Numbered from the stretch's first letter, positions 18,280 to 26,982 are shown. The stretch is DNA of 32,157 nt from Saprospiraceae bacterium (GCA_029263015.1 JAJCYI010000229.1:1-32157); one strand, 5' to 3'. Numbers and translations: made by a program. The notes: generated by a model from the letters alone, not told the origin.

Positions 18280-18573
18280 GATTATTCAGGAAAAAAGAAA
18301 AATTTTGATTTGATTTTTTCCCTGTAATTTTTGGAGGCGCAAAACTATGTCTTTCATCATTAATTGTCACCGCCAAACAACAAGGAATTTAAAAAAAAAT
18401 TCCGCACTACAATTGAAGCCCTAAAGACTATGCACAAAAAGGTTCTTTTTCGTTCTGTTTCCAGCCTCCTACCCAGGCACATCATCTATATTTTGCTTGT
18501 CTCAATTAGAGTGTGTCTAGTTTTTTATTTGAACTGGAAACTAGGGTGAACTTTCAATACTTCCTCTAATAGA
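18280..18573. other. Spacer between the cluster promoter and the hpf terminator, no gene assigned
   Basis: An AT-rich stretch of about 290 bases. It contains two weak palindromes (18384-18403 and 18517-18544) and one 61-codon open frame on the + strand that has no family resemblance, no promoter box and low-complexity composition. I see no supported gene here. Confidence 0.5.
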
Positions 18574-18609
18574 AATCGGGCCTGCCCGTGTAATGGAGCA
18601 GACCCGATT
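18574..18609 (-). terminator. Hairpin downstream of hpf (probable terminator)
   Basis: AATCGGG (18574-18580) pairs with CCCGATT (18603-18609), and inside it CTGC (18582-18585) pairs with GCAG (18598-18601), leaving one mismatch and a 12-base loop. On the - strand the stem is followed by TTCTATT, a weak U-tract. It lies 45 bases after the hpf stop and marks the end of the xerC-hpf unit. Confidence 0.6.
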
Positions 18610-18625
18610 GTAGTTTTTATTGCGC

Positions 18626-18653
18626 AGCCCTTTTTCCAACGCATTACAGGGCT
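18626..18653 (-). promoter_or_regulatory. Hairpin abutting the hpf stop codon
   Basis: AGCCCT (18626-18631) and AGGGCT (18648-18653) form a 6-bp stem directly next to the hpf stop codon. No U-tract follows; together with the stronger hairpin 17 bases further on it probably protects the 3' end of the mRNA. Confidence 0.4.
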
Positions 18654-18950
18654 TTATGCCCTTATCTTCTCTTTGTATCTTGTCAGTTGTCGCCGGAGAT
18701 TGTCAACAGCTTCATCTATTGATTGCTCGAATGTTTTATTTATTTCTTTGGCAAACAGCGTATGGCCCGGCACATCAAGCCGGACTTCTGCTACTTTATC
18801 TTTGACCTTACCTGAATTTTCCAATTTGAGCTTTACATCGGCTGTGATTATTCGGTCGAAGTAGTTTTCCAGTTTCCCAACCTTTCGATCAATAAAATTT
18901 ACCAATTTTTGGTCCGCTTTGAACTGAACTGATTCTGTGTGAACTTTCAT
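18654..18950 (-). CDS. hpf: Ribosome hibernation-promoting factor, short form
   Basis: A 98-residue HPF/YfiA-family protein with the beta-alpha-beta-beta-beta-alpha domain (MKVHTESVQFKADQKLVNFI through VDNLRRQLTRYKEKIR). It binds the 30S decoding centre in stationary phase and inactivates or dimerises ribosomes. There is no C-terminal dimerisation domain, so it is the short type. Its gene lies 70 bp after the xerC-like gene and just beyond the promoter of the translation cluster, a placement seen in other Bacteroidota. Confidence 0.92.
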   Translation of the reverse strand: MKVHTESVQFKADQKLVNFIDRKVGKLENYFDRIITADVKLKLENSGKVKDKVAEVRLDVPGHTLFAKEINKTFEQSIDEAVDNLRRQLTRYKEKIRA

Positions 18951-19020
18951 AGGCGCTGATTTATAAGTTTAATAATTTTGTTTGGATGCTCTTGAGGAAA
19001 TAGCTATGCCCCAAGGCACC

Positions 19021-19923
19021 TCAAGGTGTAGAGGAAGTTTTCGCTTTTGGATGGGCCTGGGCATATACTTTCTTCAATTTATCAATTGTGTTGTGCATAT
19101 ATACTTGTGTAGATGCCAAACTGGAATGCCCAAGGAGTTCCTTGATGGCATTCAGGTCGGCTCCATTATTGGATAGGTGCGTGGCAAAAGTATGCCGCAA
19201 TACATGGGGGCTGCGCTGCTCAAGGGTTGTCACCGCAGATAAATATTGTTTAACCAGTATATAAACTTTGGATGAAGCGAGCGGAAGTCCTTTTTTTGTA
19301 ATCAACAAACTGCTGCCACTTTCGGGAGAACTGTGCATCTCACGCTCATTCAAATACTGTTCAAGCAACTTGGCCAAATGCCGGGCCATTGGGATCAGCC
19401 GTTCTTTACTTCCTTTTCCCAATACTTTAATTTGATTGTTGGAAAAGTCAACGTCGCCTACTTCCAGACCAACAAGCTCAGATCGCCGGATACCAGTACA
19501 ATATAAAAGCTCCATCATCAACCGGTTTCGGTGACCATCGAAACCCTCCCCAAAATCAACTTTCTCAAACAACAGTTCCATATTGTTTTCATTCACAAAA
19601 ACAGGCAACCGTTTTCCAGTTTTAGGCGCTATCACCTTGGCCAAAGGGTTGTTTTCGATTTCACCCTGTTTGCGAAGGAACTTGAAATAAGTCTTCAAAC
19701 AGGAAAGTTTCCGGTTGATGGAACGAGTCGTATTGCCATTTCCCAAAAGGTGGACGATCCAAGAACGGATGTGAAAATGACGGACATCGGGAGCACTGCT
19801 TAACTCAAAAGTTAGTTCTATGAATTTGGTGAATTGCCCAAGATCCGACTGGTAGGCGGTGAGTGTGTGAGGTGAGAACCTTTTTTCGTACTGTAAATAT
19901 TGAAAAAATCGCTGTTGCTTCAT
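19021..19923 (-). CDS. xerC: Tyrosine recombinase, XerC/XerD type
   Basis: A 300-residue tyrosine recombinase with the N-terminal SAM-like DNA-binding domain (residues 1-90) and catalytic domain. The catalytic residues are all present: Arg146 (GIRRSEL), Lys173 (GKGSKER), His240 and Arg243 (PHVLRHTFATHL), His266 (LLGHSSL) and nucleophile Tyr275 (STQVYMH). Length, core spacing and housekeeping neighbours fit a chromosome-dimer resolution recombinase and not a phage integrase. Whether it is XerC or XerD cannot be settled here. No dif-like site was recognised in the window. Confidence 0.88.
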   Translation of the reverse strand: MKQQRFFQYLQYEKRFSPHTLTAYQSDLGQFTKFIELTFELSSAPDVRHFHIRSWIVHLLGNGNTTRSINRKLSCLKTYFKFLRKQGEIENNPLAKVIAPKTGKRLPVFVNENNMELLFEKVDFGEGFDGHRNRLMMELLYCTGIRRSELVGLEVGDVDFSNNQIKVLGKGSKERLIPMARHLAKLLEQYLNEREMHSSPESGSSLLITKKGLPLASSKVYILVKQYLSAVTTLEQRSPHVLRHTFATHLSNNGADLNAIKELLGHSSLASTQVYMHNTIDKLKKVYAQAHPKAKTSSTP

Positions 19924-20102
19924 TCCTTTTGCCGTATCCTTTTTTCTATCGAAATTGAATACCTAAAGTTAGGGATTGAGTTGGACAAATGCAAAGCATA
20001 AAATCTATTTCTTTCAAAAAATTAATTTTTTCATATTATTAATTTTTAAAACATGGCTTCCGTCTACTCAAAACGACCCATACTATATCCAAAATTCCGT
20101 CT

Positions 20103-20110
20103 TACTTTAG
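20103..20110 (+). promoter_or_regulatory. Candidate -7 box of the M14 peptidase gene
   Basis: TACTTTAG differs from TAnnTTTG at one position and lies 22 bases before the start codon at 20132. No clear -33 TTTG is visible, so the call is weak. The surrounding 208-bp spacer is shared with the divergent xerC-like gene. Confidence 0.3.
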
Positions 20111-20131
20111 CTTTTTAATAAACAATAAGGA

Positions 20132-21904
20132 ATGAGATTTAAATCACCCATGCTTAAAGTATTTACCTTGCTGATCTCAGCAATCCCTGTGATTGCATTC
20201 ACCCAAAACACGGAACTCCTCACTCCTTTTGAGAAAGACCAGAACACCACTGCCACCTATTTAGAAGCCATTGATTTTTATAAAAGACTGGCTGCCAAAC
20301 ACAGTCAATTGCAATTGACTGAATGGGGAACAACCGACGCAGGGCACCCCATCCACGTTGCTGTTTTATCAAAAAATGGAAATTTTGATAAAGAAAAAAT
20401 CCAATCGCAAAACAAATGCGTGCTGTTCATCAACAACGCCATCCATCCAGGTGAGCCGGAAGGCGTTGACGCAACCATGATGCTGGTGAGGGACTATCTG
20501 GAAAAACCAGCTTTGCAATCCCATTTGGAGAATGCGGTACTTGTCGTGATCCCGTTTTACAACATCGGTGGAGGGCTGAACAGGGGCGGCCACAGCCGGG
20601 CCAACCAAAACGGCCCTGATGAATACGGCTTCCGGGGCAATGCAAAAAACCTCGACTTAAACCGCGACTTTATCAAATGCGATTCTAAAAATGCACAGAC
20701 ATTCAACCAGGTTTTCAATCACTGGCAACCAGATGTTTTCATAGACAACCATACCAGCAATGGAGCAGACTATCAATATACCCTGACTATGCTCACCACC
20801 CAGGAAGACAAACTTGGCCCAGTGCTGGGCAAATATGTACGGGATGAATTCCTACCTGTTTTATATCAAAAAATGGCTGACAGAGATTGGGAAATGACAC
20901 CTTATGTAAATGTATGGGGCAACACGCCCGACAAAGGCATCCCCGGTTTTAATGACTCACCGAGGTACGGTTCAGGATTTGGCGCCATTCATCACTGCAT
21001 CTCTTTTGTGCCGGAAACACACATGCTAAAACCCTACCCCGACCGCTTACGGGCAACATACACATTTATGGATGTAGTAATCAAAGAGGTGAACGCACGA
21101 GCGAACGAAATTATCGGAAAACGGCAAAAAGCCATCGAAAATTACCGAGCAAAAACAAACATCCCCATAGATTGGGAAATTGACCGCACAAAAGCTGACA
21201 CTATTGTTTTTAATGGCTACGAGGCCAAATACAAACCCAGCGAAGTCACCGGCCTGGACCGCCTTTGGTACGACAGATCTGCTCCATATCAAAAAGAAAT
21301 CCCATACTGGAACCACTTCACTCCAAGTATTGAAATCAAAAAACCAACAGCCTACGTGATCCCACAAGCCTATTCAGCTGTAATCGAGCGACTGAAGTGG
21401 AACGGTGTGGAGATGAAACGACTGAGGGAAGACCAGAACCTCGAAGTGGAACTATACTACATTAATGACTACAAAGACCGCCCGGCCTATGAAGGCCACT
21501 ATCTGCACCACCACGTGGAAATGGAAAAGAAAATCCTGAAGCGAACGTACCACAAAGGCGATTATGTCATTTTCACCGACCAGCCTGCGGTGCGGTACAT
21601 TGTCGAAACGTTGGAGCCACAAGCTCCCGACAGCTATTTTGCTTGGAATTTCTTTGATGGGATTCTTGGGCAAAAAGAGGGTTTCTCAGCTTATGTCTTC
21701 GAGGATATGGCTGCTGAGTTTCTAAAGGATAATCCTGCCGTAAGGGCAGAATTAGAAAGCAAAAAACAAGCGGATCCAAAATTTGCCAAAAACATGTGGG
21801 CACAGCTTGGTTTCGTGTATTCGAAAACACCACATTACGAACCTACCCATAATTTGTATCCTGTTGGAAGGGTGACGGATAAATCGCAGTTAGGGAATTT
21901 CTGA
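20132..21904 (+). CDS. M14-family zinc carboxypeptidase, secreted
   Basis: A 590-residue protein with a signal peptide (about residues 1-24, ending in IPVIAFTQ). The M14 zinc site is present: His105 and Glu108 in NNAIHPGEPEG, and His207 in FIDNHTSNG. The substrate carboxylate-binding pair Asn173/Arg178 (NLDLNRDF) and the catalytic Glu295 (FVPETHM) are in the usual order. The C-terminal 270 residues are a less conserved region probably forming a beta-rich accessory domain. It probably trims peptides in the periplasm or outside the cell. The gene is monocistronic, ends at an intrinsic terminator at 22046-22073, and is divergent from the xerC-like gene. Confidence 0.88.
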   Translation: MRFKSPMLKVFTLLISAIPVIAFTQNTELLTPFEKDQNTTATYLEAIDFYKRLAAKHSQLQLTEWGTTDAGHPIHVAVLSKNGNFDKEKIQSQNKCVLFINNAIHPGEPEGVDATMMLVRDYLEKPALQSHLENAVLVVIPFYNIGGGLNRGGHSRANQNGPDEYGFRGNAKNLDLNRDFIKCDSKNAQTFNQVFNHWQPDVFIDNHTSNGADYQYTLTMLTTQEDKLGPVLGKYVRDEFLPVLYQKMADRDWEMTPYVNVWGNTPDKGIPGFNDSPRYGSGFGAIHHCISFVPETHMLKPYPDRLRATYTFMDVVIKEVNARANEIIGKRQKAIENYRAKTNIPIDWEIDRTKADTIVFNGYEAKYKPSEVTGLDRLWYDRSAPYQKEIPYWNHFTPSIEIKKPTAYVIPQAYSAVIERLKWNGVEMKRLREDQNLEVELYYINDYKDRPAYEGHYLHHHVEMEKKILKRTYHKGDYVIFTDQPAVRYIVETLEPQAPDSYFAWNFFDGILGQKEGFSAYVFEDMAAEFLKDNPAVRAELESKKQADPKFAKNMWAQLGFVYSKTPHYEPTHNLYPVGRVTDKSQLGNF

Positions 21905-22045
21905 TTATCCTCATAAGGATTAGAGTTTTTGTGCGATTGGGTTAGCCGGAAGTTGTACTTCCCGCCAACCTCCATATTACAACAAGCACAGGACCTACTT
22001 AAGCCTGCAAACCACGGTCACGAAATTATTTAGGCTATATGCATT

Positions 22046-22073
22046 GGTGTTGATTTTTCAACACCTTTTTTTT
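22046..22073 (+). terminator. Intrinsic terminator of the M14 peptidase gene
   Basis: GGTGTTG (22046-22052) pairs perfectly with CAACACC (22059-22065) around a 6-base loop, followed by eight T residues (22066-22073). It is 141 bases after the stop codon. A second imperfect hairpin lies in between at about 21950-21978. Confidence 0.9.
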
Positions 22074-22176
22074 ATTCCTAAACCCTTGAAAACCAGCTAT
22101 ACAAAACTATCGAAATAAACATTTTAAAGACATATTATCAGTATTAAACTGTTAAACAGGTAGCGGCGAAATAGGA

Positions 22177-22288
22177 GGGTGCATTTCAAAATGTCGGCGG
22201 AGATGTAGTGCGGATTTCCCAATCCGCACCACTATAGCCGGATTCGGAAATCCGGCCTACCTTCGAACCGACATTTTAAAATGCACCC
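22177..22288. mobile_element. 112-bp MITE-like element with 21-bp inverted ends and 8-bp target duplication
   Basis: The ends 22177-22197 (starting GGGTGCATTT) and 22268-22288 (ending AAATGCACCC) are reverse complements over 21 bases with one mismatch. The octamer AAATAGGA occurs directly outside each end (22169-22176 and 22289-22296), as expected for a target-site duplication. Inside are two perfect hairpins: GTGCGGATT/AATCCGCAC (22208-22229) and GCCGGATT/AATCCGGC (22237-22256), so the folded element is a three-way structure. It has no coding capacity and would need a transposase supplied in trans. It lies between the M14 gene terminator and the HAD gene stop. Confidence 0.85.
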
Positions 22289-22349
22289 AAATAGGATAAA
22301 TTTCTCCAGTTTTAAAAATAAATTGTATTATGGCACACCAAAAGTTCGA

Positions 22350-22997
22350 TCAAACAAATTCAAACAACTGATCCAATTCATCCAATATCATTATTTCATT
22401 TTTCGTTTTTTTGATTAATCGTTTTTTTGATTGGTGTCCATTAGCTATTAAAATACAATCAACACCAATCTCTCTGGCCACATCATAATCGTGAATAGTA
22501 TCGCCAATCAATACTGTTCCTTCTTTCCTGACCTCGTTATTTTCAACTAACTTAATTCCGCGTTCAACTTTGCTTTCCGCTCGGTGATTATCTAATCCTT
22601 CAACATGTTTGAAAAAATCACGAATAGAAAAATGATCCAATAATGGCAGGACACCTTCCTTGTGTGCCGCTGTCAACATGAACTGATGCAACCCTTTATC
22701 AGCAAACCCATTTAATACATTGGTTACATCATTATGCAATTCACATTTCACAACGTGACTTTCATAGCTGCCAATAAATTTATGCGTCAACACCTCAAAT
22801 GATTCTTTCTGAAAATCAATTCCTATTTTCCGATAATATTCTGTGATCGGAAAACCAAATACATCCCGATAAGTGGTAGCATCTAATTGCAAGTCATTAT
22901 GATTGACCAAAATAGTATTGACAATCTCGACACAAAGCCAGACATCGTTCAGCAAGGTGCCGTTCCAATCCCAGATAATGGTATCGTATTTTTTCAT
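22350..22997 (-). CDS. HAD-superfamily hydrolase, phosphoglycolate phosphatase-like
   Basis: A 215-residue HAD phosphatase. Motif I is DWNGT with nucleophile Asp10; the second acidic position is Asn12 (DxN instead of DxD), a variant seen in one HAD subgroup. Motif II is Thr109 (MLTAA), motif III probably Lys143, and motif IV GDTIHDYD with Asp166 and Asp170. The helical cap lies at residues 18-90. The substrate is unknown; a small phosphorylated metabolite is likely. The ATG overlaps the stop codon of the GrpB gene by four bases (ATGA), so the two are translationally coupled. The gene is AT-rich compared with the mutase region. Confidence 0.8.
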   Translation of the reverse strand: MKKYDTIIWDWNGTLLNDVWLCVEIVNTILVNHNDLQLDATTYRDVFGFPITEYYRKIGIDFQKESFEVLTHKFIGSYESHVVKCELHNDVTNVLNGFADKGLHQFMLTAAHKEGVLPLLDHFSIRDFFKHVEGLDNHRAESKVERGIKLVENNEVRKEGTVLIGDTIHDYDVAREIGVDCILIANGHQSKKRLIKKTKNEIMILDELDQLFEFV

Positions 22998-23593
22998 TTT
23001 ATATTATTCGTATTATACCACGCAATAGCTTTCGCTTCTTCTTCTTTAATAAAACTATTTTTCCCATCATTATAATCCATTCCGTGTTTCCAATTTTTTA
23101 AACTCAATTTCTTTTTCAAATCTTGATATTGTTGTTTCACATCAGGATGAGCTTTTAAATATTCCCTGAATGCAATATGCCTGACCCAATCAGGTGTCCC
23201 AAATTCCCAGACATGAACATGTGCCATCCGATAAATATTGATTTGATCGTGAGGAATATGATCTGGATTGATAAATACTTTCGGAAACAACTTTTGATCT
23301 GCTTCTTTTTTCAACCTTACAAAAAGCCTCCTTTTTGGCATTGTTGAATTAAATACTTTATAATAAATATAAGGATGAGGCTCCATTAGTTCTACCACTC
23401 TATCAAATTGTTTGACATCTTTTATTCCAACCGAAATATCAATGACTGGTTTGGCAGCCAGGCCAGGTACAGAAGTGCTTCCAATATGTTCAATGACAGG
23501 ATTTAATTCTTTTAATATAAGTGACAATTCATTTTTTAATGAACTAAATTGTTGAATCCATTTAGGGTTGTAGGGTGTTATTGTTATTTTCAT
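22994..23593 (-). CDS. GrpB-family nucleotidyltransferase-like protein
   Basis: A 199-residue protein of the GrpB/DUF157 family with the nucleotidyltransferase-like core: N-terminal ITPYNPKWIQQF, then IEHIGSTSVPGLAAKPVIDI (Gly-Ser and the Asp near residue 53 are the family signature). Some relatives occur fused to dephospho-CoA kinase, but the activity of stand-alone members is not established. It overlaps the HAD gene by four bases and is probably cotranscribed with it from a promoter near 23710. Confidence 0.85.
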   Translation of the reverse strand: MKITITPYNPKWIQQFSSLKNELSLILKELNPVIEHIGSTSVPGLAAKPVIDISVGIKDVKQFDRVVELMEPHPYIYYKVFNSTMPKRRLFVRLKKEADQKLFPKVFINPDHIPHDQINIYRMAHVHVWEFGTPDWVRHIAFREYLKAHPDVKQQYQDLKKKLSLKNWKHGMDYNDGKNSFIKEEEAKAIAWYNTNNIK

Positions 23594-23702
23594 TTATTGG
23601 TAGGCAGGAAATCTTGTGATTTACTATTACTGGATATGTCGAAAACACGAATCTATATTAATGCCAACCGTCAAGCATTGAATAGAAATTTAAGTATAGT
23701 AC

Positions 23703-24671
23703 TTAACAAAAGTAATTAAAATTTATACATATAAATTCTTTCACAGTTTCATTGACGAAATCTTGTATCAACCCTTCAGCTACTGAGGCTATAAAGAACA
23801 ACCCTACTTGTAGCACAACAAATACAATTATAATTAAAAAAGATGATTTTTCTTTATTTTTTAATATTTCTTGTTCAAGAGCTTTTCTAACACCATACAT
23901 TTTAGGTTTTTCAAGTTGAAGCAAAAGGTTTATAGCTTTCTGACGGTTTTTCAACAACTTAGCTTCCGATGCTAACGCGTATATTATTTTTTCTGACGGT
24001 ACTATCCGTAATAGAAAACGTTGAAAAAGATTTAGTTTTCCGTGTCCACCATTTAGGTATGTATAATATATTAGAAGAGAAACAACAATGGTAATTATTA
24101 TAGAAAATTCAACTACATCAAAATTTATCCATTTACTAACCATAAACGCTACCAATACAATAGGATGTAAATAAAACAATCCTGTAGCCAATCCAGTCAA
24201 TATGTTTGATTTAATTTTTTCGGGTCTCCTATAAACACAAACCATCATAAGTAATAAAACCAAAAAATTTAACACTTGAACTACAGCAAAAAATAAAGCT
24301 ATTTTGGATAATCCGAGCAGGAAACTGGTGATGGCCAAAACTAAATACCCAAAAAAAAGAACAAGCATTCTTTTTTTTTCAATGTTCCATAAATAACTTT
24401 CAAATTCTCTAAATCTTACAGGTATCTGTCTTTTGTATGTTGACAAATAAATCAATATCGTCAAAAATATGACATAAGTATTAACTGCCTTTATAAATAT
24501 CTCATCAGCCCCGTATGTAGCATAATCAATAACATAAAATGCCGTCATTAGCAGCACTAATATTTGTAAAAATTTATAAAATATTAGCTGTTTTTTTCTA
24601 ATTTCAAACAGTTTTTCCCTATCAAATTTGTAATTTTTATTAAACTTTTTTATTTCTTTAAGCAAATTCAT
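23703..24671 (-). CDS. Seven-helix membrane protein of unknown function
   Basis: A 322-residue protein that I do not recognise. It has a basic N-terminus (residues 1-27), six hydrophobic segments at about 28-48, 62-79, 101-120, 124-147, 157-178 and 186-205, a basic cytoplasmic stretch of about 65 residues (210-275, with KLLKNRQKAINLLLQLEK), and a final helix at 277-299. No catalytic motif, signal peptide or known domain is visible. The DNA is very AT-rich and uses Lys, Ile and Phe heavily, unlike the mutase gene next to it, which suggests transfer or relaxed selection. It lies alone, 110 bp upstream of the GrpB-HAD pair on the same strand. Confidence 0.7.
   Translation of the reverse strand: MNLLKEIKKFNKNYKFDREKLFEIRKKQLIFYKFLQILVLLMTAFYVIDYATYGADEIFIKAVNTYVIFLTILIYLSTYKRQIPVRFREFESYLWNIEKKRMLVLFFGYLVLAITSFLLGLSKIALFFAVVQVLNFLVLLLMMVCVYRRPEKIKSNILTGLATGLFYLHPIVLVAFMVSKWINFDVVEFSIIITIVVSLLIYYTYLNGGHGKLNLFQRFLLRIVPSEKIIYALASEAKLLKNRQKAINLLLQLEKPKMYGVRKALEQEILKNKEKSSFLIIIVFVVLQVGLFFIASVAEGLIQDFVNETVKEFICINFNYFC
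23707..23714 (-). promoter_or_regulatory. Candidate -7 box for the GrpB-HAD operon
   Basis: On the - strand TACTTTTG matches TAnnTTTG exactly and lies about 115 bases before the GrpB start. It overlaps the last codons of the upstream membrane-protein gene. No good -33 box is seen; the AT-rich setting makes a chance match possible. Confidence 0.35.
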
Positions 24672-24740
24672 TTTCCTTCATTTTAACAATGTCGGGCATC
24701 AAAGAATTGGTGTAGTATATTACAACTTTAGACCATTGTT

Positions 24741-24783
24741 GTTGCAAGTTTCCTATTTATTGTCGCAAGTTTGCAACTTGCAA
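24741..24783. repeat. TTGCAAG-type short repeats and hairpin at the mutase stop codon
   Basis: The word TTGCAAGT occurs in direct and inverted copies; GCAAGT (24765-24770) and ACTTGC (24776-24781) form a hairpin that ends three bases from the mutase stop codon. It may serve as the 3' end structure of the mutase mRNA and belongs to the same class of simple intergenic repeats as the heptamers elsewhere in the window. Confidence 0.5.
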
Positions 24784-26916
24784 TCACATCAACCTCCCTA
24801 AAATCCCCATCGCCGCCTCCGCAATCTTCGTCCCTGGCCCAAACACCGCAGCTACACCCTGCTCATATAAAAAGCTATAATCCTGCTGCGGGATCACACC
24901 ACCTGCCACCACAAGGATGTCGCCCCGTCCGATTTTTTCCAATTCGGCGATGGTCTCCGGCACCAGCGTGCGATGACCAGCAGCGAGGGAACTGATACCT
25001 AGGATATGCACGTCGTTTTCGGCTGCTTGTTTTGCTGCTTCAGCGGGTGTTTGGAAGAGTGGCCCGATGTCCACATCGAAGCCGAGGTCGGCGAATCCGG
25101 TGGCAATGATCTTGGCCCCGCGGTCGTGGCCGTCCTGTCCAAGCTTGGCCACCATGATGCGGGGGCGGCGGCCTTCCATTTCGGCAAATTCATTGGCCAT
25201 TTGTTGGGCCTTTTTAAAACTGTTGTCCATTTTCATTTCTTTACTGTAAACACCTGATATTGAGCGGGTGGTCGGCACATAACGGCCAAAGGCACGTTCC
25301 ATCGCATCGCTTATTTCACCTAAAGTTGCCCGCAGGCGGGCGGCTTTGACGGCAGCGGCGAGCAGGTTAGCCTCCCCCCGCCCCCCTCCTAAGGAGGGGG
25401 AGTTAGCGCATCGATATATGATGTCCAAAGCAGCTAGCACAGCGGGTTCGTCCCGCTCTGATTTCATTTTTTTTAAACGGGCGATCTGCGATTCCCGCAC
25501 AGCGGAGTTGTCCACTTTCAAAATGTCCAATTCGCGTTTGTCGTCCGTCTGGAAAATATTTACCCCAACAATTTGGTCTTGCACGCTATCTATGCGAGCC
25601 TGCTTGCGAGCAGCGGCCTCTTCGATGCGGAGTTTTGGCAAGCCTTTTTCAATGGCTTTGGCCATGCCGCCAAGCGCCTCCACTTCCTCGATCAATGCCC
25701 ACGCCCGCTGGGTGAGTTGTTCGGTCAAATATTCGATGTAGTAACTGCCCGCCCAGGGATCAACGATTTTTGTAATGCCCGTTTCCTGCTGGATATACAA
25801 TTGTGTGTCACGGGCTATTTTGGCAGAAAAATCGGTCGGCAAGGCAATCGCCTCGTCCAGCGAATTGGTGTGCAGCGACTGTGTACCGCCCAGCGCCGCC
25901 GACATCGCTTCTATACAAGTTCGGGCCACGTTGTTGAACGGGTCTTGTTCGGTAAGGCTCCAGCCACTGGTCTGGCAGTGCGCCCGCAGCGACATGCTCT
26001 TCGGGTTTTCAGGATTGAACTGTTTGACAATTTTCGCCCATAATAAACGTCCTGCCCGCAGTTTGGCTATTTCCATAAAATGGTTCATCCCAATGCCCCA
26101 GAAGAAAGAAATGCGTGGTGCAAAGTCATCAATTTTCAAGCCTGCCTTTATTCCTGTCCGCAAGTACTCCAAGCCATCGGCAAGGGTATATGCGAGCTCA
26201 ATATCAGCAGGGCCGCCCGCCTCGTGGATGTGGTAGCCGCTCACGCTGATGGAGTTGAAGCGCGGCATGTGCTGTGAAGTATATTTGAAAATATCACCCA
26301 CGATGCGCATACTTGGCTGGGGTGGGTATATAAAGGTATTGCGCACCATGAACTCTTTCAGGATGTCGTTCTGGATCGTCCCGTTCAACTGTTCAGGCGC
26401 AATCCCCTGTTCCTCCGCCGCCACAATGTAAAAGGCCATCACCGGAATCACTGCCCCGTTCATCGTCATGCTCACCGACATTTTATCCAAAGGAATCTGA
26501 TCGAACAGAATTTTCATGTCTTCCACTGAATCAATTGCCACGCCTGCCATGCCAACATCGCCCGTTACCCGCGGGTGGTCGCTATCATAGCCCCGGTGCG
26601 TCGCCAGGTCGAATGCAACAGAGAGACCTTTTTGCCCCTGCGCTAAATTTCTTCGGTAAAATGCATTGCTTTTCTCAGCGGTGGAAAACCCTGCATATTG
26701 CCGCACCGTCCACGCACGCCCAGTGTACATGGTGGAGTAAGGACCCCGCAGGTAAGGAGGGATGCCAGAGACGAAATTTTGATGCGGGAAGGTCGTTGGT
26801 TCAAAATGCTTGGGCACTTCGATCTGTTCCGGTGTCAGGTGACTGCCAACTGAAGGTTGCGGGCTGCCACCAGCGTTTCTATCGAATTTTATTTTTGAGA
26901 AGTCAGGGCGTTGCAT
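24784..26916 (-). CDS. scpA: Methylmalonyl-CoA mutase, large (catalytic) subunit
   Basis: A 710-residue adenosylcobalamin enzyme that interconverts methylmalonyl-CoA and succinyl-CoA. The N-terminal TIM barrel includes [20 protein letters not shown] (substrate region), and the C-terminal domain has the B12-binding signature DGHDRG near residue 595, then GISSLAAGH and GGVIPQQDY. Between barrel and cobalamin domain, residues 506-515 ([10 protein letters not shown]) are encoded by a GC-rich palindrome not expected in this family. The usual partner, the small subunit gene, is not next to it; upstream lies a transposase region. The mature start at [11 protein letters not shown] fits the family. 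No cobalamin riboswitch was recognised upstream. Confidence 0.95.
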   Translation of the reverse strand: MQRPDFSKIKFDRNAGGSPQPSVGSHLTPEQIEVPKHFEPTTFPHQNFVSGIPPYLRGPYSTMYTGRAWTVRQYAGFSTAEKSNAFYRRNLAQGQKGLSVAFDLATHRGYDSDHPRVTGDVGMAGVAIDSVEDMKILFDQIPLDKMSVSMTMNGAVIPVMAFYIVAAEEQGIAPEQLNGTIQNDILKEFMVRNTFIYPPQPSMRIVGDIFKYTSQHMPRFNSISVSGYHIHEAGGPADIELAYTLADGLEYLRTGIKAGLKIDDFAPRISFFWGIGMNHFMEIAKLRAGRLLWAKIVKQFNPENPKSMSLRAHCQTSGWSLTEQDPFNNVARTCIEAMSAALGGTQSLHTNSLDEAIALPTDFSAKIARDTQLYIQQETGITKIVDPWAGSYYIEYLTEQLTQRAWALIEEVEALGGMAKAIEKGLPKLRIEEAAARKQARIDSVQDQIVGVNIFQTDDKRELDILKVDNSAVRESQIARLKKMKSERDEPAVLAALDIIYRCANSPSLGGGRGEANLLAAAVKAARLRATLGEISDAMERAFGRYVPTTRSISGVYSKEMKMDNSFKKAQQMANEFAEMEGRRPRIMVAKLGQDGHDRGAKIIATGFADLGFDVDIGPLFQTPAEAAKQAAENDVHILGISSLAAGHRTLVPETIAELEKIGRGDILVVAGGVIPQQDYSFLYEQGVAAVFGPGTKIAEAAMGILGRLM
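25372..25407 (-). repeat. In-frame palindromic insertion inside the mutase gene
   Basis: On the coding strand, TCCCCCTCCTTAGGAGGGGG is a near-perfect palindrome followed by CGGGGGAG, encoding S506-E515 ([10 protein letters not shown]). The hexamer GCTAAC lies on both sides (25402-25407 and 25366-25371), so the insert plus one copy is 36 bp, exactly 12 codons, and the frame is kept. The encoded Ser/Pro/Gly/Arg peptide lies in the linker before the cobalamin-binding domain, where family members usually have about 7 fewer residues by my recollection. Confidence 0.65.
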
Positions 26917-26945
26917 AAAATATGGTTTTGTCCAAAAATAATACG

Positions 26946-26982
26946 GCCCGTTCAGCGGGTTGGCAAACGGGCTGTAAAGATA
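26946..26982 (-). promoter_or_regulatory. Candidate promoter and 5' hairpin of the mutase gene
   Basis: On the - strand TATCTTTA (26982-26975) is one base from TAnnTTTG. Just downstream GCCCGTT and AACGGGC (26972-26966 and 26952-26946) form a 7-bp stem with a 13-base loop, followed by the U-rich stretch ATTATTTTT. The hairpin would lie at the very 5' end of the mRNA and could stabilise it, or act as a leader terminator. Confidence 0.4.

Noticed and set aside
18364-18549. A 61-codon + strand open frame between the cluster promoter and the hpf terminator
   Set aside because: No promoter box, no recognisable domain, low-complexity composition, and it overlaps two weak palindromes; more likely chance.
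19021-19923. Phage or island integrase
   Set aside because: Length, catalytic spacing and housekeeping neighbours (hpf, tRNA-tuf cluster) fit XerC/XerD; no phage genes or attachment-site duplication of the tRNA genes is seen.
22994-22997. Frameshift between the GrpB and HAD genes
   Set aside because: The four-base ATGA overlap is a normal translational coupling and both proteins are full length.
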